Source of the DNA: Bacillota bacterium
GTDB taxonomy: Bacteria > Eremiobacterota > SpSt-956 > JAKJGF01
Assembly (NCBI GenBank): GCA_029555925.1
Contig: JAKPQU010000076.1
Location: forward strand, 1 to 22,459
DNA: 22,459 nt
Reading direction: 5' to 3'
The position numbers and the translations under genes were made by a program. Below the pieces are notes generated by a model. That model did not search any database. It saw only the letters and a program-made list of their open reading frames with translations, and had not been told where the DNA came from. This document shows, in pieces, positions 6,901 through 14,081 of the stretch. Numbering within the stretch: position 1 is the first letter of the stretch; each line of letters opens with the position of its first letter.

Positions 6901-8986
6901 AGTTCACCTCGGCGAAACACATATCGGCAATCCTGAAATCATCGGCATTATCCATACAATATTTAAAATATTTTTCCGCTTCATCTTTATTGCCATAAGC
7001 TTTATAGAGATAGGCCATGGCAAACCTGGCAATAATATCATCAGGTTTATCTTCCAGTAACTTTTTAAAAGCATTAAAAGGTTTCTGCAAAATATCTTCC
7101 CTGTCATCATCTGACGTCAAAAAATCAATTATCTGTTCCGGATTAAATTCCAGGGCTTTTCTATATGAATCTATGGATTTATCCATGTCTCCCGTGCTGT
7201 AATATATGCCGCCCATACACCAGAGTATAGAGCCATGATCACCTTCCAGAGACATGGCATTATTACACACTTCCAGAGCATTATCATATTCTTTATTTCT
7301 CTCATATGCCAGAGCAAGAGCCGTATGATTTAAAATGCTGGAAGGCTCTAACTCTACTGCCCACCTCAATATATTAATTGCTTTATCGGACTGTCCGGCC
7401 CTGCAATAAGCATTGCCAAGGATAAGATGACTCAATGTATTTGAAGGTTCTATATCCATGGCATGTTTTGCCATATCTATTGTTTTTTCCAGATGTCCCA
7501 GATGGTCATATTCCATGGCCAGACCCAGGTAAGACATTGTATTTTTCGGATCTATCTTTAAAATCTTTTTATAAGTACTCAGAGCTTTCTCTGATTCCCC
7601 TGTGTGACTGTAGAGAGAAGCCAGATTATGACAGGCTTTCAGATTACATGGATTTAAGCTTATTGCTTTATTATAATAATCTATAGCTATGAGAAATTCT
7701 CCCTTTTCTTTATAGAGGTTTCCGAGCATATTATAATCTGAAGCTACAGGATTTAAAGAAACTGCCTTTAAGAAGGCATTTATAGCATGATCTATCATGC
7801 CGCTCCTGCCATATTCTATACCTGACTGTCTGTAATATAAATCATTTTCAGGATCCAGCTTGAGAGCGTATTCATACGCTTCCAGAGCTTTTTTTACATT
7901 ACCTGTTTCCGTGTAAATATCACCCAGATCGTTATAAAGTCTGCTGTCTTCACCGTCTTCTTCTATGGCTTTTTCTATCTCTTTTAAAGCAAGTTCATAA
8001 TTACCTTCTTCAAGAGCTTTAACGGCAAGGTATCTCCTTTCAGGAATACCTCCGAGTTTTGCTATGGCTTCATTCAACCTGTACCGGGTCAGGTCAAAAC
8101 CTTCTGTTTTAACCAGGGAAAGAAGTTCAGTCAGAGGTCCCAGGGCTCTCGTGTCACCGATTTTACCCAGTAAATCTATGGCATATCTTCGTACTGACAT
8201 GTCTTTACTGTTAAGGGAATCAATAAGAGTATCCAGAGCCCTTCTATCACCGAAACCTTCCAGTGCTATGGCAGCACAGTATCGAATATTTTCATCAGAA
8301 TCGGAAAGGGCTTTTGCAAGAGGTTCTATGGCGTCTTTAATACCGGTTGCCCTGAGAGCAAAGACTGCTTCCTTCCTGACAGAAGGCTCTTTGTCCTTTA
8401 GAGCTTCGCTCAGAGGATGAATAACTGACTTTCCGCCTAACTGACCTAGAGAAAAAATAGCGTTTTTACGAACTTCTGTAACACTGTCCCACAGGAGCCT
8501 TATAAGATATTTCCTGGCCTTTTTATCTCCGAGTGTACCCAGAGAAAGAGAAGCATTTGCTCTGACATAAGGATCTTTATCAGATAAAGACTTTATAAGG
8601 TGATCTACTGATTTTTTATAGCCTGTACTGCCGAGAATAAGAGCTGCATATCTTCTGGCATAAATATTATCGCTCCTGAGAGATTTCAGAAGTAACCTGC
8701 CTGCTCTGCTCCCTGCAAGCTGTATTGCTACACAGGCATGTTCCCTTATCTCTTCATCTTCATCGGAAAGGGTCTCTATAAGAGGCCCTATCGCACGGCT
8801 ATCCTTTATTAATTCCAGAGCAAGAATAGCCTTCTTCTTCATATCCCTGTCAGATGATTTCAGGCTCTCGATTATGGTCAGCACTGATTTTTTTCTATTT
8901 AATTTCTTCAGGGATTTCTGCGCTTTTTCCCTGTGAAGACGGGAAGTGCTGTAATCCTCTATAAGTGATACTATTTCTTTATCCAT
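6890..8986 (-). CDS. HEAT-repeat plus TPR-repeat fusion protein
   Basis: Protein of 698 residues with two repeat blocks. Residues about 30-310 are roughly eight to nine HEAT units of about 31 residues in the PBS-lyase-like style (for example AIGPLIETLSDEDEEIREHA, then VRKNAIFSLGQLG). Residues about 325-690 are TPR units of 34 residues (LYNDLGDIYTETGNVKKAL and others), some degenerate near the C-terminus. No signal peptide, membrane helix or enzyme motif is visible. Such proteins act as large alpha-solenoid scaffolds. ATG 8986 has no Shine-Dalgarno; a GTGACGC array starts 15 nt upstream. The stop TGA is part of a heptamer GTGAGCA. Partner and role are unknown. Confidence 0.9.
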   Translation of the reverse strand: MDKEIVSLIEDYSTSRLHREKAQKSLKKLNRKKSVLTIIESLKSSDRDMKKKAILALELIKDSRAIGPLIETLSDEDEEIREHACVAIQLAGSRAGRLLLKSLRSDNIYARRYAALILGSTGYKKSVDHLIKSLSDKDPYVRANASLSLGTLGDKKARKYLIRLLWDSVTEVRKNAIFSLGQLGGKSVIHPLSEALKDKEPSVRKEAVFALRATGIKDAIEPLAKALSDSDENIRYCAAIALEGFGDRRALDTLIDSLNSKDMSVRRYAIDLLGKIGDTRALGPLTELLSLVKTEGFDLTRYRLNEAIAKLGGIPERRYLAVKALEEGNYELALKEIEKAIEEDGEDSRLYNDLGDIYTETGNVKKALEAYEYALKLDPENDLYYRQSGIEYGRSGMIDHAINAFLKAVSLNPVASDYNMLGNLYKEKGEFLIAIDYYNKAISLNPCNLKACHNLASLYSHTGESEKALSTYKKILKIDPKNTMSYLGLAMEYDHLGHLEKTIDMAKHAMDIEPSNTLSHLILGNAYCRAGQSDKAINILRWAVELEPSSILNHTALALAYERNKEYDNALEVCNNAMSLEGDHGSILWCMGGIYYSTGDMDKSIDSYRKALEFNPEQIIDFLTSDDDREDILQKPFNAFKKLLEDKPDDIIARFAMAYLYKAYGNKDEAEKYFKYCMDNADDFRIADMCFAEVNWYQ

Positions 8987-9000
8987 AAATTACATAATGC

Positions 9001-9028
9001 GTGACGCGTGACGCGTGATGCGTAAAAT
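9001..9028. repeat. Heptamer array upstream of HEAT/TPR gene
   Basis: GTGACGC twice, GTGATGC and GTAAAAT in phase. In the sense of the minus-strand gene it ends 14 nt before the ATG, taking the place where a Shine-Dalgarno would be expected. Confidence 0.88.
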
Positions 9029-9058
9029 TCAGTTTATTAGATTTTTATATATTTCTAT

Positions 9059-9072
9059 AAAGGTTAACCTTT
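9059..9072. promoter_or_regulatory. 14-bp perfect palindrome
   Basis: AAAGGTTAACCTTT is a perfect inverted repeat without spacer, in the gap between the acidic helical gene and the HEAT/TPR gene. A second short inverted repeat follows (ATAGTTA 9092-9098 with TAACTAT 9105-9111). It could be a dimeric regulator site; nothing else supports this. Confidence 0.3.
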
Positions 9073-9112
9073 TCCTACCGGAGATTTAAATATAGTTAGT
9101 TTTATAACTATC

Positions 9113-9142
9113 CATTCACGCTTCTAACGCATCACTCTTCAC
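9113..9142. repeat. Heptamer array at the 3' end of the acidic gene
   Basis: Minus-reading units CATTCAC (9113-9119), then after two bases TTCTAAC, GCATCAC and TCTTCAC (9122-9142). They face the array at 9001-9028. The GCATCAC unit contains the TGA stop of the acidic helical gene (9132-9134), and the terminal residues SEE come from the TCTTCAC unit. Confidence 0.85.
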
Positions 9143-10373
9143 TGAAATCTTTCTCACTGTAAGTTTTACTTACCATCAACTGTTCCTCTATATATTTTGC
9201 AAGATATTGATTTAAAACAAGTTTCTTATTTCCTTCAAAAATTATGGATATTGCGTTATCTATCTCTTCTTTGCTTCTATCTCTGAAGCATTGTTCCAGG
9301 GTAGCAAGACCTTCTTCCCAGGTATTCAGACCTTCAGAAAGCAGTTTATCGGATGTGTAAACCTCTAGAGTCCATTCTTCCGCTGAAATATAAGATTTTT
9401 CATAATCATCTCTTACAGAAACGATTATTTCTTTTAAAGAGTCAAGTATTTGTTTTATATCATCTTCACCGGTTTCATTATCAAGAAAGTCCTCCAGTTT
9501 ATTTCGGAGCAGAAGGTAATTTGATGTAATAAAATCGTCCTGACATACTCTGTCATACAGTTCTTCAATCAATTTTTCCTCTGTCATTACTGCTTTATCC
9601 TGCAATGTTTTATCCTGCCATGAACGTTTCTGAAAGGTTATAAATTTCTCATTTAACACCTTTAATTCTTCTATAAAATCAGGCACTTCTTCCATAAAAC
9701 CAGGTTCTTCGATAAATTCTTCCATTTCACCGATCCTATCAAGACATTCATCTATAAAATCAATAAAACCGTTATCTTGAGTATCAGTCTCTTCTGTCAG
9801 TTTGCAGAGCTCTCTACAGGTCTGTTCCAGAATTTCAGAGAAGCCTGTCACTGGCCTGTGGGACGACATGTAACTTTTCGTAAATTCTATAACACTATAC
9901 AGAGGCGAAGCCTTCAATTCTATATCAGAAAGTTCACAGGGCTCAAAATCAGTTTGAACCTGAGGCATCTTAAATTTCATTTGAGGATGGAAATCAAATG
10001 ATGGTTCACTGAATCTCAATTGCCCCGCAGATACGGACTTATGTGCCGCCCTGTCAAAGAATTTATCCTCAGATACGGGAGAAGTTAAGGGTTCTTCCAC
10101 GACATCAAAAAATTCCTTTAATTCTGTTAATTTTTTCAGGCAGACTTTGAGTTCGTCAAAACATGGTTCCTCTTCTTCAAGGGCAATAGAAATATCATCT
10201 ATGATCTCTAGAGATTTTACTATAACTTCCACAGAGTTGCCGGCTTCTCTGGCACTTTCTTCCATGTCTAAAAGAGTATTTTCCAAAGGTTCCATGAAAG
10301 ATAAAAAATTCTCTTTATCAATGACTCCGGAAAGAAAATTTTCAAATTTTACGATAAAATCTGAAAGATACAA
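9132..10373 (-). CDS. Acidic helical protein of unknown function
   Basis: I do not recognise this protein of 413 residues. It is strongly acidic, predicted mostly helical, with many leucine, glutamate and aspartate heptad-like stretches and a less ordered, proline-containing middle (about 100-150). There are no cysteine motifs, signal peptide or membrane helices. It begins with TTG at 10373, chosen because a full AAGGAGG (10382-10388 on the minus strand) lies 8 nt upstream and no better ATG follows. The C-terminal SEE and the TGA stop are encoded by heptamers. It sits between the HEAT/TPR scaffold gene and a secreted FxLYD-like gene. A structural or adaptor role is a guess. Confidence 0.8.
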   Translation of the reverse strand: MYLSDFIVKFENFLSGVIDKENFLSFMEPLENTLLDMEESAREAGNSVEVIVKSLEIIDDISIALEEEEPCFDELKVCLKKLTELKEFFDVVEEPLTSPVSEDKFFDRAAHKSVSAGQLRFSEPSFDFHPQMKFKMPQVQTDFEPCELSDIELKASPLYSVIEFTKSYMSSHRPVTGFSEILEQTCRELCKLTEETDTQDNGFIDFIDECLDRIGEMEEFIEEPGFMEEVPDFIEELKVLNEKFITFQKRSWQDKTLQDKAVMTEEKLIEELYDRVCQDDFITSNYLLLRNKLEDFLDNETGEDDIKQILDSLKEIIVSVRDDYEKSYISAEEWTLEVYTSDKLLSEGLNTWEEGLATLEQCFRDRSKEEIDNAISIIFEGNKKLVLNQYLAKYIEEQLMVSKTYSEKDFSEE

Positions 10374-10381
10374 CAGTAAAG

Positions 10382-10388
10382 CCTCCTT
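10382..10388 (-). promoter_or_regulatory. Shine-Dalgarno that fixes a TTG start
   Basis: The minus strand reads AAGGAGG here, 8 nt before TTG 10373. It is the strongest ribosome site in the window and decides the start of the acidic helical gene. Confidence 0.7.
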
Positions 10389-10433
10389 GTAAAGCGTGAC
10401 GCATAACGGGCACTGTCATCAAGTTAAGGATTT

Positions 10434-10525
10434 CTGTCATTCCCGGTACGCGAAAATCCAGAGAGATATGCAAAATAGATTCCCACTGCAGTTTACCCTC
10501 GCGAAAGCGGGGGCGGGAATGACAG
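10434..10525. mobile_element. 92-bp palindromic repeat element (MITE-like)
   Basis: A perfect 12-bp terminal inverted repeat, CTGTCATTCCCG (10434-10445) and its complement (10514-10525), encloses 68 bp. The right half contains TCGCGAAAGCGGGGG, part of an inner imperfect hairpin. The arms resemble the widespread GTCATTCCCGCG-type palindromic repeats found in many bacterial genomes; this likeness is from memory. No coding capacity and no clear target duplication are seen. It sits in the roughly 320-bp gap between the acidic gene and the FxLYD-like gene, beside heptamer arrays. Confidence 0.6.
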
Positions 10526-10578
10526 GAGACTATTTTCTTATCTCAATGCCATTTCGCGTAACGGGCGACGGTTGCTTC

Positions 10579-10692
10579 GTAATACGTAATTGATGCGTAA
10601 TGCGTGATGCGTTATAATCGTGACGCGTAACGCGTAATGGGCAGTTTCACTTTTCACGACTCACGACTCACGACTCACAACTCACAACTCAC
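10579..10692. repeat. Composite heptamer element, plus orientation
   Basis: Left arm: GTAATAC, GTAATTG, GTAATGC, GTGATGC, the 9-nt GTTATAATC (10611-10619), GTGACGC and GTAACGC. Junction GTAATGGGCAGTTTCAC at 10634-10650. Right arm: TTTTCAC, GACTCAC three times, AACTCAC twice (10651-10692). This is one of the best preserved copies. It ends 4 nt from the stop of the FxLYD-like gene. A lone GTGACGC also occurs at 10396-10402. Confidence 0.92.
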
Positions 10693-10696
10693 TAAA

Positions 10697-11530
10697 TCAT
10701 TGATTGGTAATTTTTATATTATATGTAGCAGTAAGTTTACCCTGTGTAGATATAACAGTAAAAGGAGACGTTTCTCCCGGCTGCAAATGGATACCGGGTA
10801 TATAGGCATTTACTACATCTACAACCTGACCGTTAACATCGTAGAAAGTAGCGCCTACCTGTACATATCTCAGTTCTCTCGTACTGGCATTAAGAATCTC
10901 ACCTTTTACTATCATATATTTGCCATCTACAGAGGAAGTATTTTTTACGATCTTTATCGTATCTCTGTTGCTGGCAGACTTAACATCTACAGGAGCATCC
11001 CAGTATTTTAAAATAGAAGTGGAAGGAGACATTTTATATATTAAATCACAGTTGGCACACATTATGTTTGTACATTTACCTTCATAATTTATTGTAAAAG
11101 CAATAATATAATCGGGATAGAGATTGAATATCATCGTCCCCTCGCCATATTTAGGATTTCCTTCTGTTACAAAAATATTTCCGTATTCATCCGTAATATC
11201 GCCTGCATCATCTCCTACCTTGATGCCTGAGTCCAGAACAATATTATCACTGCCTATTTGCATCTGAACAACCTTATCATTTGCCGTAAGACATGTAAAG
11301 CCCTTCGTAAAATTGTAAATTTTTATGTCAGCGTTATCGCTGTTAAGTCCTGGTCTGTCTACTTTGGTAATATTCCCGAAGGCTTCCTTTGCTTTATCAA
11401 TATTCAGTTCCTCTCCAAAAGAAATTACATTATCAATTCCTTTTGTAGGATTTAAAACATTCTTATCTCTTGACCATGCAGGTAAAGTAAAAGAGAATAA
11501 GAAAACAAAAATCAATAGAGTTTTTAACAT
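10697..11530 (-). CDS. Secreted protein with C-terminal FxLYD-like domain
   Basis: Protein of 277 residues. The signal peptide is clear: a basic start, a hydrophobic run LLIFVFLFSFTL and a likely cleavage site after about residue 20. The middle (about 25-180) is unrecognised and contains a small Cys cluster (CTNIMCANC). The C-terminal 85 residues, with VKGEILNAS, VGATFYDVNGQVVD and LQPGETSPF, look like an FxLYD/DUF3426-type beta-sandwich, common in exported proteins. I chose ATG 11530 because GAGGTGA lies about 5 nt ahead; a GTG at 11542 falls inside that ribosome site. The aminotransferase gene lies upstream on the same strand. Location is probably periplasmic or extracellular; function unknown. 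Confidence 0.85.
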   Translation of the reverse strand: MLKTLLIFVFLFSFTLPAWSRDKNVLNPTKGIDNVISFGEELNIDKAKEAFGNITKVDRPGLNSDNADIKIYNFTKGFTCLTANDKVVQMQIGSDNIVLDSGIKVGDDAGDITDEYGNIFVTEGNPKYGEGTMIFNLYPDYIIAFTINYEGKCTNIMCANCDLIYKMSPSTSILKYWDAPVDVKSASNRDTIKIVKNTSSVDGKYMIVKGEILNASTRELRYVQVGATFYDVNGQVVDVVNAYIPGIHLQPGETSPFTVISTQGKLTATYNIKITNQ

Positions 11531-11559
11531 AATATTATTCACCTCGTATATTTATGATC

Positions 11560-11573
11560 GTGACGCGTGACGC
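11560..11573. repeat. Short heptamer array
   Basis: Two GTGACGC units between the aminotransferase and FxLYD-like genes, both on the minus strand. They lie about 30 nt before the FxLYD start, leaving room for its Shine-Dalgarno. Confidence 0.8.
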
Positions 11574-11609
11574 GAGGGAAAAGATCGGATAAAAATCGTA
11601 AAAAATCGG

Positions 11610-12818
11610 TTATTTCTGCCTGGTAGACAGATATTTTTCCAGACCTTTTCTCAATATTACAAGAGATTTTTTGATATCATGACAGTTCAGTATATAGGCA
11701 AGCCTTAATTCATTCTTTCCCAGGCCATGAGTTCCATAAAAGCCGTCGAGAGGAGCAAACATAACTGTTTCACCGTCAACATCAAAATCCCTGAGAAGCC
11801 ATATGGCAAAATCTTCAGTATCTTTTACAGGAAATCTTGCTATCATATAAAAAGCACCCTGAGGCTTATGAACCAGTACATCCGGAATAGAGCTGAGTCC
11901 TTCATAAAGGGTATCTCTTCTGAGTTTATATTCATCATAAATAGGCTTAAAATAATCTGAATCCAGTTCATGAAGGGCAATAGCCCCGATCTGTTCAAGC
12001 GTAGGAGGACAGAGCCTTGCCTGACCAAATTTCATGACATATTCCATAAATTCTTTATTTTTACATACTATACATCCTACCCTTGCCCCGCAGGCAGAAA
12101 ATCTCTTGGATATACTGTCAACTACTATAGCCCGTTTATCAATACCGGTAAACTCCATTATACTCGTATGTTTAAGTCCGTCATAAGTAAATTCTCTGTA
12201 AACTTCATCTGTAATAAGGAATAAATTGTATTTTTTTGCAAGCTCTACAACCATCGAAAGTTCTTCTTCTGTATAGACAGTTCCTGTAGGATTTCCCGGG
12301 TTACAGAGCAAAATGGCTCTTGTTTTATCTGTTATTTTTTCTTCGAACTTTTCCGCAGGGGGAAGTTTAAAACCATCTTCTATAAAGGTTGTAAGAGGAA
12401 TAATATTAACTCCCGCCATAGTGGCAAAACCGTTATAATTTGTATAATAAGGTTCAGGAATTATAACCTCTTCACCGGGATTCATGACAGCAAGAAAAGT
12501 AAATATGATTGCTTCACTTCCTGCTGTAGTGACAAAAATATCGTCACTTCTTACATTAAATCCAAGTCTGTTATAATATTTTTTAAGAGCTTCCAGATAA
12601 AGACCTATCCCGTTGCTGGGGCCATATTTTAATACCTTTTCTCCGTATTTACGAATCGCTTCCCAGTATACAGGCGGTGTTTCTATATCAGGCTGACCTA
12701 TATTCAGGTGGTAAACCTTTATACCTCTTCTTTTTGCTTCATCTGCATAGGGAGTGAGTTTTCTTATAGGTGATGCCTGAATATCATAACTTCTCTGTGA
12801 TAATTTAATTATAGCCAT
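11610..12818 (-). CDS. Class I PLP-dependent aminotransferase (aspartate aminotransferase-like)
   Basis: Cytoplasmic transaminase of 402 residues, a typical length for fold-type I subgroup enzymes. Landmarks: N-terminal NIGQPDIETP, AGSEAI (PLP phosphate region), CNPGNPTGT, DEVYREFTYD, the PLP lysine in SISKRFSACGARVG (K238), and NELRLAYI near the end with the arginine that binds the substrate carboxylate. The first residues fit the family. ATG 12818 has AAGGAG 6 nt upstream. An open frame to 12905 only adds residues encoded by the heptamer array. The closest match in style is aspartate/aromatic aminotransferases, but amino-acid preference cannot be read from the sequence. No linked biosynthetic genes are present. 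Confidence 0.92.
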   Translation of the reverse strand: MAIIKLSQRSYDIQASPIRKLTPYADEAKRRGIKVYHLNIGQPDIETPPVYWEAIRKYGEKVLKYGPSNGIGLYLEALKKYYNRLGFNVRSDDIFVTTAGSEAIIFTFLAVMNPGEEVIIPEPYYTNYNGFATMAGVNIIPLTTFIEDGFKLPPAEKFEEKITDKTRAILLCNPGNPTGTVYTEEELSMVVELAKKYNLFLITDEVYREFTYDGLKHTSIMEFTGIDKRAIVVDSISKRFSACGARVGCIVCKNKEFMEYVMKFGQARLCPPTLEQIGAIALHELDSDYFKPIYDEYKLRRDTLYEGLSSIPDVLVHKPQGAFYMIARFPVKDTEDFAIWLLRDFDVDGETVMFAPLDGFYGTHGLGKNELRLAYILNCHDIKKSLVILRKGLEKYLSTRQK

Positions 12819-12837
12819 AATAAACTCCTTTTGTTTC

Positions 12838-12878
12838 GTGACGCGTAAGCGTAACGCGTAACGCGTGACGCGTGACGG
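12838..12878. repeat. Heptamer array beside the 35-bp repeat
   Basis: GTGACGC, a 6-nt GTAAGC, GTAACGC twice, GTGACGC and GTGACGG. The 6-nt unit is one of the few places where the 7-nt phase slips. It lies ahead of the aminotransferase start (minus strand) and abuts the 35-bp repeat copy 2. Confidence 0.85.
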
Positions 12879-12913
12879 GAGCATATGTGTATTATTTATG
12901 CTCATCTCAGTAA
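12879..12913 (+). repeat. 35-bp dispersed repeat, copy 2
   Basis: Matches 274-308 at 30 of 35 positions. This copy begins with an inverted repeat, GAGCATA (12879-12885) and TATGCTC (12896-12902), that could form a hairpin with a 10-nt loop. It lies in the divergent region between the aminotransferase and the REC-REC regulator. Confidence 0.6.
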
Positions 12914-12966
12914 TTATATCAATTCAGATTAGTTGAAGCAATAGTAAATTTAAAAGAAGGATTTCG

Positions 12967-13002
12967 ATGGGAAAGGATGAATTTTATTTAAGTGAAAAGT
13001 GA
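12967..13002 (+). CDS. Possible 11-residue micro-ORF
   Basis: ATG GGA AAG begins an 11-codon frame (MGKDEFYLSEK) with AAGAAGG about 7 nt upstream, a better ribosome site than many real genes here have. Its stop TGA and the residues SEK come from the first units of the array at 12992, the same way larger genes in the window end. It may be a leader peptide, the remnant of a gene replaced by the array, or chance. No homology can be judged at this length. Confidence 0.25.
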   Translation: MGKDEFYLSEK

Positions 13003-13073
13003 AAAGTGAGTCGTCAAGAGTGAAGAGTGAAGAGTGAAACTGCCCGTTACGCGTCACGATTATAACGCGTCAC
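12992..13073. repeat. Composite heptamer element, minus orientation
   Basis: Plus-reading GTGAAAA twice, GTGAGTC, GTCAAGA and GTGAAGA twice (12992-13033), then the junction, which on the minus strand reads GTAACGGGCAGTTTCAC (13034-13050), then GCGTCAC, the 9-nt unit GATTATAAC (13058-13066) and GCGTCAC. It matches the element at 10579-10692 in reverse orientation. It ends about 19 nt before the REC-REC gene. Confidence 0.92.
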
Positions 13074-13091
13074 GATTATTTATGAAAAGAG

Positions 13092-13895
13092 TTGATTCTT
13101 ATTCCTAAAATTTTAATAATAGAAGATGAAAAATCTCTCTTAAAAGAAATAGAAAACGCCGTAGAAAAAGGAAATTTTGATATTTACACGGCTACAACAG
13201 GTTCGGAAGCATCTGACATTATAAAAAGGAAAAAGCCAGATGCCATAGTAATAGATATATCTATATCTGATATGGACGGATGGCTTTTATGTGAAGAAAT
13301 CAAAAATAATCCTTCAACATCTTCCATTCCTCTCATAGTTCTCTACCTTGCAAGTGAGAGGGATATGTCAGAATTTAAACGGCTCGGCCTTAAATATACC
13401 CTTGACAGACCGGATAATTTCACAAAACTTACAGAAATACTCACAGAAATTTTCCCGCCCGAAGAAGAAGAACTGAAAAAAGAAAACATAAAACTATTAA
13501 TAGTGGAAGACGACAGTACAATTTTAAATATTGTAGTATCTATTTTCAAGCTAGAAGGCTATAAAGTATGGCAGGCTCCTCATCCCTACAGAGCTCTTGA
13601 AATACTGGGAGAAAATAATTATGCCGTAGATCTCATAGTTTCCGATGTTATGATGCCGAAAATGGACGGAATAAGTTTCTTTTTGAAACTTCAGGAGAAT
13701 AACTCGACAAAAAATATTCCTTTCATTATGCTTACGTCAAGAGATCAATTTGAAGATATAAAAATGGCCTATGATGTAGGAATAAAGGAATATTTATCAA
13801 AACCCTTCGATCCTCTGGAACTTGTAAAAAAAGTAGAAGAAGTGCTTGCTGTTCATAAAAAGAAATATTACAGGGCATATGAACGTGATGCATGA
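13092..13895 (+). CDS. Response regulator with two receiver domains (REC-REC)
   Basis: Protein of 267 residues with two receiver domains and no output domain. REC1 (about 5-120) has an IEDE acidic site and phospho-acceptor D55, but the conserved Thr/Ser is replaced (VLYLA) and the conserved Lys is Arg (LDRPDN), so its switch may be impaired. REC2 (about 134-255) looks intact: VEDD, D185 in SDVMMPKMDG, MLTSR and K237 in YLSKPFDP. The start is uncertain: an in-frame stop at 13083 leaves TTG 13092, with AAAAGAG touching it, as the only common start codon before REC1. The nearby ATG 13082 is out of frame. The C-terminus RDA plus the stop is read from the heptamer array, as in the hybrid kinase. 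It precedes an HD-GYP gene. Confidence 0.88.
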   Translation: MILIPKILIIEDEKSLLKEIENAVEKGNFDIYTATTGSEASDIIKRKKPDAIVIDISISDMDGWLLCEEIKNNPSTSSIPLIVLYLASERDMSEFKRLGLKYTLDRPDNFTKLTEILTEIFPPEEEELKKENIKLLIVEDDSTILNIVVSIFKLEGYKVWQAPHPYRALEILGENNYAVDLIVSDVMMPKMDGISFFLKLQENNSTKNIPFIMLTSRDQFEDIKMAYDVGIKEYLSKPFDPLELVKKVEEVLAVHKKKYYRAYERDA

Positions 13896-13966
13896 TGCGT
13901 TATAATCGTGACGCATGAGGTGTGACAGGCAAAATCACTTTTCACGACTCACGACTCACGACTCAC
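13885..13966. repeat. Composite heptamer element, plus orientation
   Basis: GTGATGC, ATGATGC, the 9-nt GTTATAATC (13899-13907), GTGACGC, ATGAGGT, junction GTGACAGGCAAAATCAC (13922-13938), then TTTTCAC and GACTCAC three times (13939-13959 plus the last unit to 13966). The stop of the REC-REC gene (13893-13895) is inside the second unit. Confidence 0.92.
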
Positions 13967-14030
13967 TATTTTATGTAATAGACTTTACTTTTTTTTATTT
14001 TGTACTTATATATAATAAAACAGATAAAAT

Positions 14031-14048
14031 TGACGCGTCACGCGTCAC
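14031..14048. repeat. Short heptamer array ahead of HD-GYP
   Basis: TGACGCGTCA (14031-14040) is palindromic and continues into a second GCGTCAC (14042-14048). It lies 33 nt before the HD-GYP ATG, whose Shine-Dalgarno is intact. The AT-rich stretch just upstream contains TATAAT at 14011-14016, but I find no good -35 partner. Confidence 0.75.
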
Positions 14049-14081
14049 AAACAAATCACGAACAAATAAGGATTATATTCT

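Noticed and set aside
10412..10430. Possible insertion-sequence end near CACTGTCATCAAGTTAAGG
   Set aside because: It looks loosely like an IS terminal sequence, but no partner end and no transposase are in the window.
11575..11609. T-rich stretch after the aminotransferase stop as a terminator
   Set aside because: On the minus strand it has T runs and repeated CGATTTTT, but no stable GC stem precedes them.
12819..12905. N-terminal extension of the aminotransferase
   Set aside because: It reads only array sequence (SRVTRYALRL-like). ATG 12818 follows AAGGAG.
13082..13108. ATG 13082 as start of the REC-REC gene through a frameshift
   Set aside because: The frame from this ATG stops after eight codons, and the receiver domain is complete in the other frame from TTG 13092, so no frameshift is needed.
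14011..14016. TATAAT ahead of the HD-GYP gene as a promoter
   Set aside because: No acceptable -35 box lies 16-18 bp upstream, and the region is a run of A and T where the match is expected by chance.
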